Part shown: in pieces, positions 1 through 14,188 of the stretch
Layout of the letters: every line of letters starts with the position of its first letter
Numbering within the stretch: position 1 is the first letter of the stretch
From: Mariannaea sp. PMI_226
Lineage: Eukaryota > Ascomycota > Sordariomycetes > Hypocreales > Nectriaceae
Reading direction: 5' to 3'
Assembly (NCBI GenBank): GCA_024336345.1
Contig: JANFOG010000011.1
Span: forward strand, 186,001-250,000
DNA length: 64,000 bases
Notes under the pieces: generated by a model
Told to the model about the DNA's origin: nothing
Databases searched by the model: none
What the model saw: the letters and a program-made list of their open reading frames with translations, nothing else
Made by a program: the position numbers and the translations under genes

Positions 1-1
1 C

Positions 2-668
2 GTGAATAAGGACAAACGACATGCTTTTGTCAAGATGCTTAGCCGTAAGGATGCCGTCACTGCCAAGGAGAACACGGAAGATAATAGAGGCTTGGAGGTG
101 TCGCTTCGAGTATGTTTTTTTTTAATGGAAACCCCATCCTCTCTCTTACAGGCATGTATACTAACGACTTTATTAGACTCGTTGGGGTGTTGGCTTCGGT
201 CCCAGAGACTGCAGCGATTACTCGACAGGCATCAGCATCATCCCCATCCAGAAGCTTACAGATGCAGACAAGAAATGGATGCTGACAGCACCCTATGGAG
301 GCAGTGGTGGTCGTCCGATTGAAACAGGCATGTGCGTTGAAGAGCCCGATATTGAAATCGGAGCCGGTGTGTCGTCCAAGGCAATCAGCCGTCGCATGCA
401 AACCGACAAGGGTGGCAGTAATGGGCCCAAGTCGAGTCGCAACCGAGATGAGGACCTGTCTCGTTGGCGTCGAAGCCGAGAGAACAACAGCAGTCACCAC
501 AATGGTAGCGGTCACCCTCGTCGTGATGATCACCGAGATGATGGAAAGTCCAACGGCCAATCGAACATGATGCCTGGCTTCCCCTTTGGGATCGGCACCT
601 TGCCCAACGGCATGCCTAACTTTCCAGCTGGCTTTGCCTTCCCCGACCCCAGTCCAAGCGGCAACTAA
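2..668 (+). CDS. nrd1: Nrd1/Seb1-type RNA-binding transcription termination factor, C-terminal part
   Basis: Partial at the left edge; exons 2-109 and 177-668, phase 0, giving 36 plus 163 residues. The intron 110-176 has donor GTATGT, a TACTAAC branch site and acceptor TTAG. Exon 1 carries the end of an RRM-like fold (RHAFVKMLSRKDAVTAKE). Exon 2 opens with TRWGVGFGPRDCSDY, followed by GTGISIIP-like and KKWMLTA blocks and then VVEEPDIEIGAGVSSK-like residues (here CVEEPDIEIGAGVSSK). These are the hallmark of the Nrd1/Seb1/SCAF4-8 family. Family members bind the RNA polymerase II CTD and nascent RNA and act in the nucleus in 3' end formation and termination. The CTD-interaction domain would lie outside the window. 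The tail is low-complexity, rich in Arg/Asp then Pro/Gly/Phe. Strong family call; the exact ortholog name is inferred. Confidence 0.88.
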
Positions 669-3600
669 TGGCGTGTAAGAGAAAGAGGTTAGAAAAGCTA
701 GCTTGATGATACCCGGATGGACTCAACGGACTGGGCTGGTATTATTGATTTTTTTTTTAATTGTTGCATTGTTCTGGAGGAGGCGTTGGGAGGCAGACAT
801 CTCGAATTGCCAGCTTGCTTTGAAAAGAAAAAAACATTACAGGCGACTGAGGAGGATTTTGTGTCTTTACAGGTTCTGGTTAAGCGGCGTTTATATAGCT
901 ATTCTCGTCCACGGATTCGAGAAGTAATAGCATCCCAAAGGATGAGGAACGACGTGTAGGAAAGAGAAGCAAGACGCTGGTGCTTTCCACTGGCCTCGGC
1001 TTCTGGCTATAGTTGAGAAAAGCAAAAAGAAGAAAAAAAGAATCAATGAGAAGTTCAAGATATATCGCAGACTTACTCCTTCTGTGCCCTTTTATATCGT
1101 ACAGTAAAACTTCGGAGGGGAGATGTATGTCATAACTGCAGACGACGATAGCACCAAATTTAAAGCTTAGTTAAGCCCAGTAACCGACCTTTCATTGGGT
1201 TATGTAACCGCCTGCACGATGATATCTGTATACTTGATGAAGAATACGCCAATATTATTGCAATGTAGAGAGGCCCAATATACAAGGCCCTCTTCTCGAA
1301 AACTCGTAAGAATAAGGGCTCTGATGGTGTTGCCATGTGATGTGATTTGGATATAGCTAGAGAAATGGGCCACCTCGATGCTGAACCTCCCCCAACTTTG
1401 GACCAGAAATTCCAACACGGGCATTAACAGTGTTGAGGCTGATGATTGTACGTATACATATGTGTGTGAGTGTGTGTATGCTGCTAATACACACTAAATA
1501 TATCACATGGAGACGGATGAGGGTCATGATGTGCGTTGATCCTCGCCATCTTCACACAGCAATCAACATTGTTCAATACTACAGTGTAATTGACTAACAT
1601 CGTCAACAAGCACTCTGCCCAAAATAAGTCACCTAGCGGGTCTTCCGGGACTAGAGATATCAAATAGTGGTGCCTTACATTCCAGACCTTGGCCTTCCTT
1701 GTTTCTTTGGAAACTGCGCAAAACTGGCGTTGTGTTGGCATTGCGATGGTTAGACGTCACGATGAAGTCGGCTATCGAGGACGCCAGTCTTGGATAGACG
1801 AGTGTTGGCTGGCGCGGCAGATTTTAGCCCCCACTGATCTTCATTGTTTGTTCAAGGTGAATTCTAACTCAGAGTTCAGTCCATAGTTGATACTATATAC
1901 TGAGATGGACGTTCAGTTCTGGCATGACACAGTTGGTAATCATGACTGTTGGAGTCATCATGGGATCGTCCTCGACTCCATGCATTCTTGAGACTTGCGT
2001 GTTTCCCATCCACCAGTAAACTACAGAATATATAACTTACATAACTCAGACATTTTCACATATTCAGCTACAAATATTTATTCCAATTCATTGCTCGTAT
2101 TACACGATGAACTACTCTACACCATACATGGTGACGAACAAATTCGAGACGGCGAGTGAAATATAAGGTATAGGGTAGTTGGGACAATTTACATCAATCA
2201 GCCTGCAATAAAAAAAAAAGGTCATGCGGTGAGGGCTTTCTATTGCTTTCCTTTCTTTTTTCTTTTCTTTTCTTGGTTTTTGCTTTTTTTCCCTCTCTTA
2301 TCTTCCTGTCAGCTCTCATTTCATGCATTGTCTCAATTCCTCCCTGCTCGCCGGGGTAACCCAAGTTCGGAACCTGAGATGAAAGAATCAGCCAATAGAC
2401 TATGGTTTACGGGCGTCAAGTAGGCTCGTGAGATTACGGATAGTCATGGCTCTTCGTCCACAGCAACACTGCCATCGAGACCCCCACGGGTGGCCAGATT
2501 CTTGGCTGAGAGATTTGATATAGATGTTGCATGTTTCTACATATCGGAACACTCCGAAACCTCCTGTGGGACTCGACGCATAACCGCCAAGAAAGCAAAA
2601 AAGACACATGAGGTCGCTAATTTGAACGACTTCCCTTTGACGAGTATGGTACCACGCAGAGATCATGCCCAAGTTTCGTGTGCCTGTCACAAAGAGCCCA
2701 ATCAAGGCAGAACGCCGTCATTCTGCTGCATGACAGTGAAATATTCACAACGGTAGAATCTTCCCATACATACAGATGAGAGATACCAAAATGTGACTTG
2801 GCATTATACGGAAAACATCTATATATATCTACCTCGACGAGAGGCACTTATTGTCTCCTCAGTGTCAAAATGAGAAGGAAGAGCCGCGTCGGAGGTATGA
2901 TGGACAAAAACTTGGTAGCACAACGTATGTTAACACAAGACCACAAACGTAAGCCCAAATACAAGCTTGAATGTGAAGATATCACAGATTGCGACACTCG
3001 CTGGAAAGAAGCCTAACAAATGAGAATCCCCCTACCTCTCGGTATGAGAGGTCTGGATAAGTTCCAACAAATGTTCGGCTCTGGGAGCAATTGTCTCAAG
3101 TAAAGTATCGAGGTAGAGTCGTCATGTGCATCCATGCAGATGCACATAGATGCACGTCAGGGTAAGCTCCGACTAGATGAAAACCTGCCCTGTCCGCACC
3201 AAGTAAATGCGATATTTCCCATATTGTTGACACCAGCCTCCACTCAGATTGAGCCTTACTTGGTAGGTAAAGTAAAGAAGAGCAAGAAGAAGGAAATGGA
3301 GGAGGGCAATAGGAGAGACACCAAGTACTCCATCATCATACGTTGAGGAAGCGAAAGTGACAAGCTCAAGTCTGACCAGCTCCAGGTGCTCCCCCCTCAA
3401 GCCCCCCAGACTAACAAAATAGGCATGACCCGGATAGGTTGACATGCACGCGACCCGACTTCTTCACTCTCGTTTTACACAGCCAGGTGTCCTGCCCCTC
3501 GTGGCACGAAGGGCCCGCACATACACATGCACATGCACGCGCGTACAGCACTATAGAGTCTTGCACAGCAATGCTTCTATCCGGGAGAGAGGAGCAAACT

Positions 3601-5609
3601 AGAGAGGTGAGAAGCAGCTGTGTGTTCCTGTATGCATTAAGTGAGCGTTGTTGCCTATAACTTGCCTGTAGCCGTCCAGCATCCCTCTCTTTCTGGTTGT
3701 TTCATCAACCTCGCTTCAAAGGTCTTGGCATTTATCGGAGCGATGGAAGACGGCATTGGTTCGTTTCATTCGCAACGGGTGGCTCAATCATGCAATGCAC
3801 AACAAGAGTCTGATGAGCTGTGCGTCTCGTGAACATGTTGGGGTTGCGAGCGCTGACAAGCATACGTATATACCGCTGTGCGCTATTACCTAGGCAGCAT
3901 GGACGGAGTACAGGGTACTTTGTTTTCGAGCGGAAGATAATGTTTGAGCTCCTATAAGCTTCGTGGCTGGAAGACCTGACCGACCTGTTTATTTCTCTAT
4001 TCTGGACCATTCTAGGGGCCAGGGGGTCATGCAATGGGCGCTGTGGCCAAGACCTGGGGTAGTACAAACAAGGGACGCGACGATCGTCCCATGTTTTTTT
4101 GTTTACTCAAGCTCGCAGAAATGCGAGAGAATGAGAGACTTAGTGCCTGTTCAATTGGAAGTCCCGCTGGTAGAAAACAACTCACTGACAATTCCAACAT
4201 ACTCCTGGGCCGGAGGACAAGCAAAACGGAGTAGTCAGGGTAAATCTTGGCGCTCAATGGCTGATGAAAGACCTAACGACTCATGATCACTATCATATCT
4301 GGCAACTGGCCGCTTAGAGCCAACATATCCGCCTTGCATCTATCCCGAGATAGCCGGTCGATGTTGCCCTGCTGCTGACCGCCGCCCCCAGCAGCAGCAA
4401 CGGTTGAGCTAGGGGGCTGTTTAGGATGAGGCCTTTGCAAGTTGCCCAAAGCGCGCAGCCAGAGTACCACGATAAAGCCCCGGGGGTGGGAATTTGGGGG
4501 GGAGGGGGGCTACCCTCAAATGCAACCGATATCCGCGCCTACTTTGTATGAGTGAATTACTTCCTGGCGATACAGGGTCCCTCTTGTAACACAGTCCCCA
4601 TCTACAACGCAAACGGCGACGCCCCGTAATTTTGATGCCCGGGCCAGAGGGAGGCTCCCGCCGTTTTGGCGAGCGGAAGCTCTGGGAGTGAAGGGAGCGG
4701 AAACATAGGAACAAGAGAAAAGGCGTACAACCACAGTCAAAAGAATGGCCCTTAGCTTCATTCGTCTAGAGGCTTCCAAAGACGGCGCTCTGTCAGATTG
4801 GCTTGGTCGGTATGCGCACCTAGACTTCGTTCCAAGTACGGATACAGCATGTACTTAATGAAAGTAACCAAGGGAACGTGGCGTCCAACCACTCGAGTCA
4901 GACAACTGAAGGGGATAGGACCAGAATAATTTACCTCATCATGACTGTTGATCATGCACACCGATACTAAAACCCGCATCGTTAATTCTCTCATATCCCG
5001 AGATGTATCTCATCATCATCAACTCTATGGGACTCATTTGAGAGCATCAACAAAGGACAAATGCGGGCTGTACACGCGTTTCTAGTACACAAGGTACCTA
5101 AAGGGTTAGAACTGCACTGCAACAGCGACAATCAGGGTCTCAGGTGGGGACAATCCTGGTGCTTGGATTGATAGCGACACTAGGAAAAAAGTATTGCGCT
5201 GCAATATTACCATGGACAATCAGAGCGACCACCGTGCCAGAGCCGAGTTGAGCGCGCTTGGTTTCAGGACCGAACAGACACGCCCGTGTACTCCTAACTG
5301 TGCACATCTAATACGCTCTTTGAGTGACATCATCCGGATAGCAAGGGCTTTGCATCGAGGGATAAAAAGAAAGGAAAATTAACGTGGGTAGGTGTATTTC
5401 GGGAGTGACGGCACGGACATATAGGCCATTAGTGCCGGAATGGATGAAATAGTGGTAGGAGCCTCACCCACGACAGCGTATCAACATCCACGGCTGTGAT
5501 TAATAAATAGATTCGAGCGAGTGATATCGGGTGGGTTGTCATCATTGCCCAATGGACACGTAAAGAAAATGGGGAATGGGTGCGATTGGGGTGCCGGTGC
5601 AGGAGCGCT

Positions 5610-5630
5610 GGGGGGGGGGGGGGGGGGGGG
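5610..5630 (+). repeat. 21-nt G homopolymer
   Basis: An uninterrupted run of 21 guanines. It lies in the gene-free interval and is flanked by ordinary mixed sequence. Such a run can form G-quadruplexes and slips readily during replication and sequencing, so its exact length is uncertain. Confidence 0.9.
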
Positions 5631-8600
5631 AAGTACACGACGTAATGTCCGAGAAGCGATTTTTGATGGAGGACCACCGCGGCTCCATCTTCTTTTGGGT
5701 CTGTAAGTTGGCGGCAACCTCGACTGGTGGCCAACGGCGGCAATTTTGTGAGCTAGAAAAAAAAATAAGATGCTCCGTCGGAGAGAACATAAAAATAAAG
5801 TGGAATCAATAATGGTTGGCGGAGCTGCCAAACAGCCGTCCATCCCATCTCGTAGCAGAAGTGCTAGCTCGCCATGATGGTGGTGAGAGTTGACAATTTT
5901 GATACCGTTGGCCTTACCAAGTTCGGTAATTAAGACTCGCAGAAAGACGGGGCCGTGGAAAAGGTGTTAGTGTCCATGGAAGATGCCATAGAGCAATGAA
6001 TAGTGACATTCAGAAGGGGGGTGTGTGTATGGGATAGCTCCGTGTCTCAAAGTAACCAGCAGGGAAAGCTTCGAGATGTCCAAATCCAAATGCCATCTCC
6101 GCGGCTCAATTGGACCACAACTTGGCCAGTGAAGTCTCGTGAAGCGATGTACCGTGGAGTAGATGAGAGAGGGCCTCTCTATCAGTGCCGTGTTGATGCG
6201 AATGTCGCGTGCGATCCAAATCGCTTGCATCGGCTTGAGCGGGCCTCCGCGTTTGCTGATTGCAATCCCTGCATTTCGATTTGCGCCTTGGTTGATCCGG
6301 TTGCTAGGGCAAGAATACACGGTACGGGACGTATTAGGAGAAGTAAGCTAGTGGGTAACTCAACGGAATGAGACATCGCCCTGTTGAGCTTCACCGAAGA
6401 TATGTCAATATTGCATCGAAGTATGGCGCACACCGACTGGCGACTTTGTACTGTATGGAGTGGCAAAGTGGGTAGGTACGATACTGCAGATATGTGGTCG
6501 TGAACAGCGCTGGTGATATTGGGATCGGTGTTTTAGATGAAACGAAAGACTTGGCATATTACGTTGATAATTGACCTTTTACTGATAAACCAAAGCTGTC
6601 GTCATCAACGTTGGTGCGCCGTGTCGCAACACTCACACAGCCTCAAGGTTTGACTCAGATCGAGGTTGCTCGCCGCGACACACCGCTCTCATCGGGCATG
6701 AAGCGAAACATGCCGCCGTGATGTTTTTCCAGTCCAACGGGTAGATGGCGATCAGCCTCACCGGACGCTCTTCAGACTCTGGGTTACAACAGTTCAGGGT
6801 GGACGCGGGATGATCGACCAAGGGAAACGAGGCCAAGACCTGAGGCTAGTAGACCCCTTGTTTCGTTCGGCAGATGAACAATGACGAGTTTCCCATATCG
6901 TGTCGAAAGCAGGATCAAGTGCAATGTTAATTAGACCGACAAATGCCAAGAAGCTCGACAGTGGCAGTTACCAACTCGTCACCGAGGCACTTGGTCTCGG
7001 ACGAGTCAAGTTGGATGTGAACGAAATTAAAGGCCAAGGAACTCGAAAGCTGCAGCCTAATTAGTTACTAGTTCCAAGGCCCAGCAGAGCCCCTTCCGTG
7101 ATTTTGATGCGCCGCACGCTATTGGGGGAAGGAGGCGCCTTGTTGAGAGCTGTTTACCGTATGTAGAAGGAACCTGGAGACTGACCCGGCCGGGGAAGGC
7201 ATGTGCCGGATGGATTACCACGCTCCAATGTCAGATAAAGCGTAGGGCACCTTAGGTACACGATACTCGTACAATATCACTTCACAACACTACTGTGTAG
7301 TAATATATCCATATGCGGGAAAGAAGTTGCAGGCTGAAGATCCAGAAGGTCATCATCAAAGGAACGATGGAAGTGGATCTGCCCTTCGACAACTGCTTCC
7401 GAGACCTGCACAGTTCATTAACAACTAGGCGAGGAATGATGATTCGCAGTCGAAAGAACCCCGGAGGCAAACAAACAAACAAATCCGTACTTTGTCTGGA
7501 CATCACAGCAAGACCAGAACAAACGGAGTATCAATTGATGGTTCGAAGTGAGAATGTGATGCTAAAGAATCGCCTGGTAACCTACGCACTCAGCTATGGT
7601 GATGTACCACATAGGTTGCAACCCATATTAGACTTCAAATATTATCTACGGTATGTATGAAGTACAGTAGGATGGCGTGTGTGAGGTAGTTTTTGAGCGA
7701 TTGTTGTCCTGCACAACCAGACACGGCCGTCAATCCTCAATCTCATGCTGACCTAAACTGCTGCCAACTTGGGGAAGGCGAAAAAATCCACCTGACAGGA
7801 GTCGCATTCCTGCGGAGTACAGTAGCTTCAATTGCCTGCTGAGCGACCCCAGATTAAGGAGGACACGGTAGCAAAGCTGAAGAAATGCCTCGCCTGGCGG
7901 GTGTCAGTATGGGGCTGCTTGGACGAGCGTATGTGGCACTGTGTTTTTTTTTCTTCCTTTATTTTAGAACGTAAGAGGGAGAATGAGAGGGGAGCAACCA
8001 ACAAAGTCTCCATCACCACGGAGAACCGTACCTGGCGGATGGAGTACCTGCACCAACACTAGGGAAATCTGTACGCTTCAGATATGGGAGCTAATAGGGC
8101 GGTCGCCTTCCCAGGGGCGAAGGTGGATGCCACAAGCGGCAGGACGAGGCTCCACGATACGAAGTAAGTTTGGCGCATTATGTAAATAACTATCGCCGGA
8201 CCTCGTCTTACCCGGCATAAATATCGGTCAAAGAGTGGGTTTTTGACAAGATTGCGAGAATTTCTAGGGGTCCTCCGGCTCCTACTCAGTACCGGTTCAT
8301 CATTTCATCTGCAGTCAAGGTGGTATGAATGAGGTCGGAACCATAGTGTAAATCTTCCAGATGGAAAGAAAAAAAATTGCCTCGGGCTCTGCCAATTTAG
8401 CGAGCCAAGCAACCAGGTACTCCACGCTTTGTAGTGAGATATACAGAAGGAACAGTAGGCGAGAAAAAAAGAAAGAAGAAAAAAAGGAGTGTAACAGAAT
8501 GCAATTAGGAATTGCTCAACCTACGCTGTCTGCGCTGCTGCTGCTGTTTTCCGTAAACAGACTGAAGACTTGGAAACTTGTGAATAATGTTAGGTAGGTA

Positions 8601-10639
8601 GTATGCTGTTACGATGATGGGACCAGGTCAAAGGGGGCCAAATCTACCGTCCAGTATCTAATTAAAGTACGGATTTATTAGGTGTACTTCGCTAATGATT
8701 GATCGACCACTTGAATGAATTGATGTTCGCTCATTGACCAACCCCAAAAAAAAAAATTTCTACTTCTGAAATTGAAATGAGGAAGGAAAATGTCTCCTTC
8801 AGAAGGGGGGGACTGGAAAGGAACAGGCCTAGTATGGCGGAGCTCAAAGGCCGGCGGCTTGTCGATGGGGGTCGCTCTTCGCTGGTAAAATACAGGACCC
8901 GAAGCGGAGCGCGAGCAACCGACTGATGTCAATCGCCTCCTAAACTAAAGCACGGTAGTTCACAGCTGCCAGTCCAGGAAGGAGTTGGGAAAATTTTTAC
9001 CGGAATTCGGAGTACTACGTAGAACAGGAAAAGAAAAAATTTATTGTTCTAGGCTTCGGTGTAGACTGTAGACATCATGGTACAGAAATACAATCTGTGC
9101 GTTGATTTGTCCCATTGACCAGCTGGGCGAAACGCAGAAAATCTTCACCTGGACTGAGCAGAATCAGGGTCACTTCCCCCACGGCTAAGCCGAGATGACA
9201 CAAGCAGCAGGGAAAGGGTGCATCTGATCGACTCGCTGGACCTTGTCGTCGAAGTAATTGGACACATCATAATTGGACCAGGTGCAGGTGCCGCGAATAA
9301 CCTGGCTCTCAGCTATAGAGCAAGGGTGTTTTGGTCGTGCCAGGTCTCCCCCCCCCCCGTGGGTTTGTCTGCTTCGTGCATTTTTCTTGGGGGGTCAGAG
9401 GTTGGGGAGGATCGTGGCGGCCGTTCCGATGACGTAGTTTTATGCTTGTCGCCGAGTGCTGCTGGTGATTTCTCGATGACTCTGGGGCAGAACAGGGTTC
9501 ATGGTGCCGCTGCCTCGTCTAGTTTGGGGGCGGTCTGGGGGAACCTGGAAAACGCCATGGCCTCTGTAAGTGCTGGGGGAGGGCTTGCATTCATTATCGT
9601 GATCGCTGTTACGTAGTGCACCAATACTTTGGAATTTGCACGGAGTAGGTCAGTAGGTGTTGTTCGTTTTGGAGCCTTCTTCGCGCGATGCTTGCTTAGG
9701 CCGGCTTTGCTTGGAGTGCTTCCAGAAAAATTCCCGGTGGACTTCACCCAGTGGCAACCTCAACTAGTTGCAGCCGCAGACGGGGGAATGCCCACAAGCA
9801 AAATCCACTCATGCAGCGTACTGGGGCAACACGTTGGGGAAGCTCCGTCCAAATTGACTGAGCAGGAACTGTATTTTCGTAGAACACCTGAGCAACGTGT
9901 AATTTAGGTCACACGAGTGAGCGGTTTTTCGACATCAACATTAATGCAGTTGGGAATTGAGCCATATTCTATTGAATTGGGACTACGACACTGCTTTCTC
10001 AAGCAATTGACTGCAAGTGAGCAGTCTGGAGGCGTTGGAGAAAATTTTTTCTCTCGTCTCAAACGTGGTGCAGGGTAAGCAAGCAATATGTCGTTGCTGA
10101 TCGAGGACTTTGCTGGTGCTTTACTGTCATTCCTATCCGCTTTCTCCCGCAGCCAGGATCGAAGGTGTTAGCGTCGCCGCTTTCCGCGTGAAGATTTGGA
10201 TGGAGAAAACTGGAGCTCCCTCCTGGTGTTACCTCCAATAGCTCCAAAGCTCCCTGGCGTCTTGGGTTCAACACACCAAAACGAGTCAAGCTTACCCAGA
10301 GGTGAGGCCAGGCCAGGCCCAGCCAGGCAAAGATCAAGGGACACGCGAGGCGGACGCATATCAGCTTGTTGCGGGAACCTCGCCGGAGGGAGCGGCCGGG
10401 ACAGCGTACAGTGCGAACTATCCTTCACCATGGCGGTAGCCTCGGAATTGCCAAGGTCGGGATGGCTCAGCAGCTGCCGATAAGGCGATTGAACAGGGCA
10501 CTGAGACAGCCAGTAGGCGCGCAGAATCAGTGACCAGTCCAGGCCCATGGCAAAAAGAACACGACATATTGCTCGTTCATCATTACTACCTAGCCAGCAG
10601 GCCATTGAAACGACAGGTCAAATGAGAGGCCAGGAGGCG

Positions 10640-10653
10640 CCCCCCCCCCCCCC
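10640..10653 (+). repeat. 14-nt C homopolymer
   Basis: An uninterrupted run of 14 cytosines (a G run on the minus strand). A shorter run of 11 C lies near 9348-9358. There is no coding context. Confidence 0.9.
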
Positions 10654-12082
10654 AAGGCCATTGCGCAAACACGGCAAACGCCTGCTCCTAGCGGGCTGGG
10701 TCGCAATACCTGTGCTATCATTACGACACGAGCTCCCAGGAGGCTTCATACTGTCTACGACACTGATAAGCTACCTTCAATTAACCTTGTGCGCTATTGT
10801 GTTCATGACCTTACTAATAAACTCAATTGATCATCTGTCTCTCAAATTTTCGATTCCAAAAAAAGCTAGAAATGTGCTGTTATTCGTACTTGTAAAACTT
10901 TCGAGGCTTATCACTAATTAATTATTGAGCAAGACGTACAGTACCTTGATCAACTTGATCCGTGGGGGGGAAGGGAAATTGATTCATATAGATGCTGATC
11001 TTAGCAGAAATTCCGCTAACGATGGCCTCGTCGTTCGGAAATAGCACAGCAGCACCAACGGAAACAGCTATGTCTTAGCTAATAATGGCTCCTTTATGCG
11101 GATAGCTGAGAGCAATAAAATCGCATATTACTCCCAGAAGGAGCGGTGGATAGCCGTCGCTTCGAGACCGAGTTCCATGCCAATGCCAAGTTGACGGAGC
11201 ATATTTGCGGCAATCCATGTCCGAGTCTCGCCTCGATCACGAAGACGAGCCGTACCGACCTTGTCACCTCTACGAGAGCGTGGCAAGTACTTGCTTTGAG
11301 CGACATGTCCGACTTGCCAGCCAGCCAGTCGTATTTTCTGCTGACCGCCCAGAGTCGAGCCAATGTCGTCATCTATAACTTGACGGTCTTCCAGAGAGCG
11401 ACGCACATGGATCATTGGTGTGGGAGTCCTTGAAAGGTGGGCGTCGACCGAAAATCCCTCAGCGTCGATGATGAGAGAACCGGTGCCAGCAGCATTAACG
11501 TACATAGTACGTAGCACAGCTACATCGTAAAGCGCAAGGACTACAGGGCATGGGGACAGTGGAGAGGTGGTTGGCAGGCGGGTAGGCAGGCATGCCACTG
11601 ATACTGTATGTACAAACAGGACAAGCTGAATCTTGTAGGCAACTTCATTCACATAAGAGCACCGAGTTGGCTAAGGGCGGAGCTCCTTGATACGCAAGGA
11701 CGGGAGACAGCGGGATTCGGGACATGCACAGTGTGACACAGATTTTCTGACGAATAGTAGAGAGTGGGCATTGATTAGGATGACTAGGGATGCTCTGTGT
11801 CAGCTACTTGGGTAACAGACTGCGAATTGGACAGGCGGACAGACTTTGTTGCCAAGGCCGGCCAGCCAGCGTGGTATCACCGATTGAACTATGAAGAAAC
11901 ACTCCTTGAAGGGCAAAAATGATTTTCTATGTCTCTCAAAGCCCTGCTTGGCAGAGGCGGTGCCATTGACTGTTTCTGATGGAATTGAAAGGATCTGAAG
12001 ACGTTGTCGTCAGCCATCAGCCATCCGTCACCATGATCATCATGAGTCTTTTTCAAACGAATGACAGAATGGAGTCACCCGA

Positions 12083-12108
12083 TACTGTACAGTAGGTACA
12101 GTACCTAC
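12083..12108. repeat. Overlapping GTAC-rich palindromes
   Basis: TACTGTACAGTA at 12083-12094 is a perfect 12-bp palindrome. It overlaps an interrupted palindrome at 12092-12108, where GTAGGTAC and GTACCTAC flank a single A. It lies about 2.2 kb upstream of pma1. Function unknown; it could form a cruciform or bind a dimeric regulator. Confidence 0.6.
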
Positions 12109-13224
12109 CTTTGGAGTACACTTTGACCATCTAGACGACCATATCACCGACGGGATTTTGCAGGATATCCAAGGGGTAAATTGGGAACTGCTGATAATTA
12201 CCGTTGCTATTGTTATTTGTTGTTTGTTTATTTTGTTGTATTAATCATTTACGGATAGGCATTTTCAGACTTGGTAGCTGTCCACTTCCAGCTGGGCTCG
12301 GTTTATTGCTCCATACGTATGTACCTAGCCTGCGAGATTACCGTCTTGTTCCCATTCCCCACGCAGAACCCACGCACTGTGGCACTGTGCATTTGCACCT
12401 GCATGGAAAGCGCTGGCCGAGGAAAAACTGTGGACATTGGGTGGGTAAGAGTGGGAATCTGGTGGGCATGGCAGTGGACATGACATGGGGGGGAGGCCAT
12501 TGACAGCGAGAGCGAATACTCTGTACAGATGAAGTGACCGACAGTTCGATATGCTCACGCCCAGCTTTCTGAAAAAAATCAAACAAAAAAATCGCTCCTC
12601 ATACACGCCCACGTCCATGCCAGAGGCGATTGTCCACAAGCACCCGTGCGTGGACCGTGGTCGAGCCGACGCTACCAGAGTGCGGATAGGTCGCTCCTAC
12701 TAATTAATTGTTGCCTGTCAATTAATTCCTGTGGCTATTTGTTGATTATTTGGAGATTTCTTTGGTGATGGGTGAAGACAAAAAAAAAAAAAACTAAATG
12801 TTGGTACATATTGGGAGTGTGGTTGTTGCGGCTACTTGCGGTAGTGTTGGCGCTGGCTTTGGCGCGGTACCATACCTGCACCGTCTACAAGCTCGCCGAT
12901 ATCTTGAGCAGGAGGTGTGCACGACATGTTCACTAATAACGTGTGTATTTGCATCTCTCTGCCTGGCTGTCTCCGTTGCATGTTTGTATTTTGAGTTGAC
13001 CATTGTGTCAAACATTATTTTTGTCTTGACTGATCTGTACCCAGTTGTTCCTTGTTCCTCGGGGGCTATGGATTCCAGGAAAAGCGTTTGCGGCACGTGA
13101 AGGGTCCAGATAATGACCTACATCTGGTCTATCAAACCAGTGTCTGAATGTTTTTTTCTTGGCTGTGTCAGTCGGGTTCGTTACTATGAGAGTGATTTTC
13201 GGGGGCGTGTTTCACAGACGGGTT

Positions 13225-13400
13225 TACAAGGGAGGGAAGGGAAGGGAAGAGAAGGGAAGGGGCGTGGGTGTGCCAGTTACAGACAAAATTTCTGATTTGA
13301 ATGCGGTGTTTTGTTCTCTGCACGGTACATACTACTCTTGTGTGTATGAGACTGAGTTAGTGAGTGAGTGAGAGAGAGTATGTGTGTGTGTGTGTGACTG
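13225..13400 (+). repeat. GGGAA-type, GTGA/GA and TG microsatellites
   Basis: A GGGAA/GGGAG-rich stretch near 13230-13262 is followed by GTGA and GAGA repeats near 13358-13378 and an uninterrupted TG run near 13380-13396. Simple repeats in the far upstream region of pma1, without coding potential. Confidence 0.75.
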
Positions 13401-14040
13401 GCAAGAACAGGATTGTACCACATCGTACTCCGTACATTGTACCAATTGCGAGAGAAAGAAGAAAAAAAAACCTCTCTCCCCTCCCGCCCAAGCTTGTATG
13501 TAATGAAGGGAAGGCAAGGGAATGAGTGATGAGTGACGACACATCAAGCGGGTGGATGAATGGGTGAGTGATTTGCTTGCAGCCGGCAAGGCCGTGGGGC
13601 GATATCCCAATTCGTACGGTAGCGGCACTCGTACTCATGTCATTGTACCTACGCTTCTCACACCTCCCGGCCGTACCCTGGAACAATTCGGACCTTGGGA
13701 CCTGGGGGACCTTGGCGACCAGGGGAGACAGCAACTTACTTGGGCAAGGGGACGAATGGGTCTCACGGAGGGTTCCACTCGAAGAGCTGGTGGGTCTTCC
13801 CACGAGCCCCATCATGGACATTCAAACGCAAGCAGGACTTTGGTTCTGTTGTGCGAAGGACGGACTGAGTTAGCCAGAAATGGGGACGTCGCTGTGTACG
13901 TACTGGAGTAGGTTCGCACGGGGCACGCCCGGCAAGGTTACCGGAAAAGTAGGCTTGGTATGGCTTGTATGGCTTGTAGGCATACAAACTCGCAGCTGCG
14001 CGCATTCATAGAAATAGACGCAGTCGCCCACGTCTCGAGA

Positions 14041-14188
14041 TTCTTTCTTCTTTCCTTTCTCTTCACCCACGAATGCTTCACTTATAAGCGACCCTACCTT
14101 CGTGCGGTGCTCGACACTACACCTCTCCACTCTACCTCAAGCTTCGTCTTGTCCCTCTCTTCTCTTTGCAGCTTTTCCCTTTTCTAAA
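14041..14188 (+). promoter_or_regulatory. Probable core promoter and pyrimidine-rich leader of pma1
   Basis: CT-rich tracts (TTCTTTCTTCTTTCCTTTCT at 14041-14060, and another near 14150-14185) surround a TATA-like CTTATAAG near 14081. They lie 115-260 bp upstream of the pma1 start codon. CT-rich blocks near the transcription start are common in strongly expressed genes of filamentous fungi. The start codon sits in a favourable context (CAGCCATGGCT). The transcription start site itself is not determined. Confidence 0.5.

Noticed and set aside
9218..9616. A 132-codon plus-strand frame
   Set aside because: It includes a C11 run and Gly-rich random-looking sequence, with no homology-like block and no continuation by splicing.
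11128..11652. A 174-codon minus-strand frame in the pma1 upstream interval
   Set aside because: It overlaps another open frame on the plus strand, has no recognisable motif and no splice-linked neighbours. I cannot support it as a gene, although it is the best single candidate in that interval.
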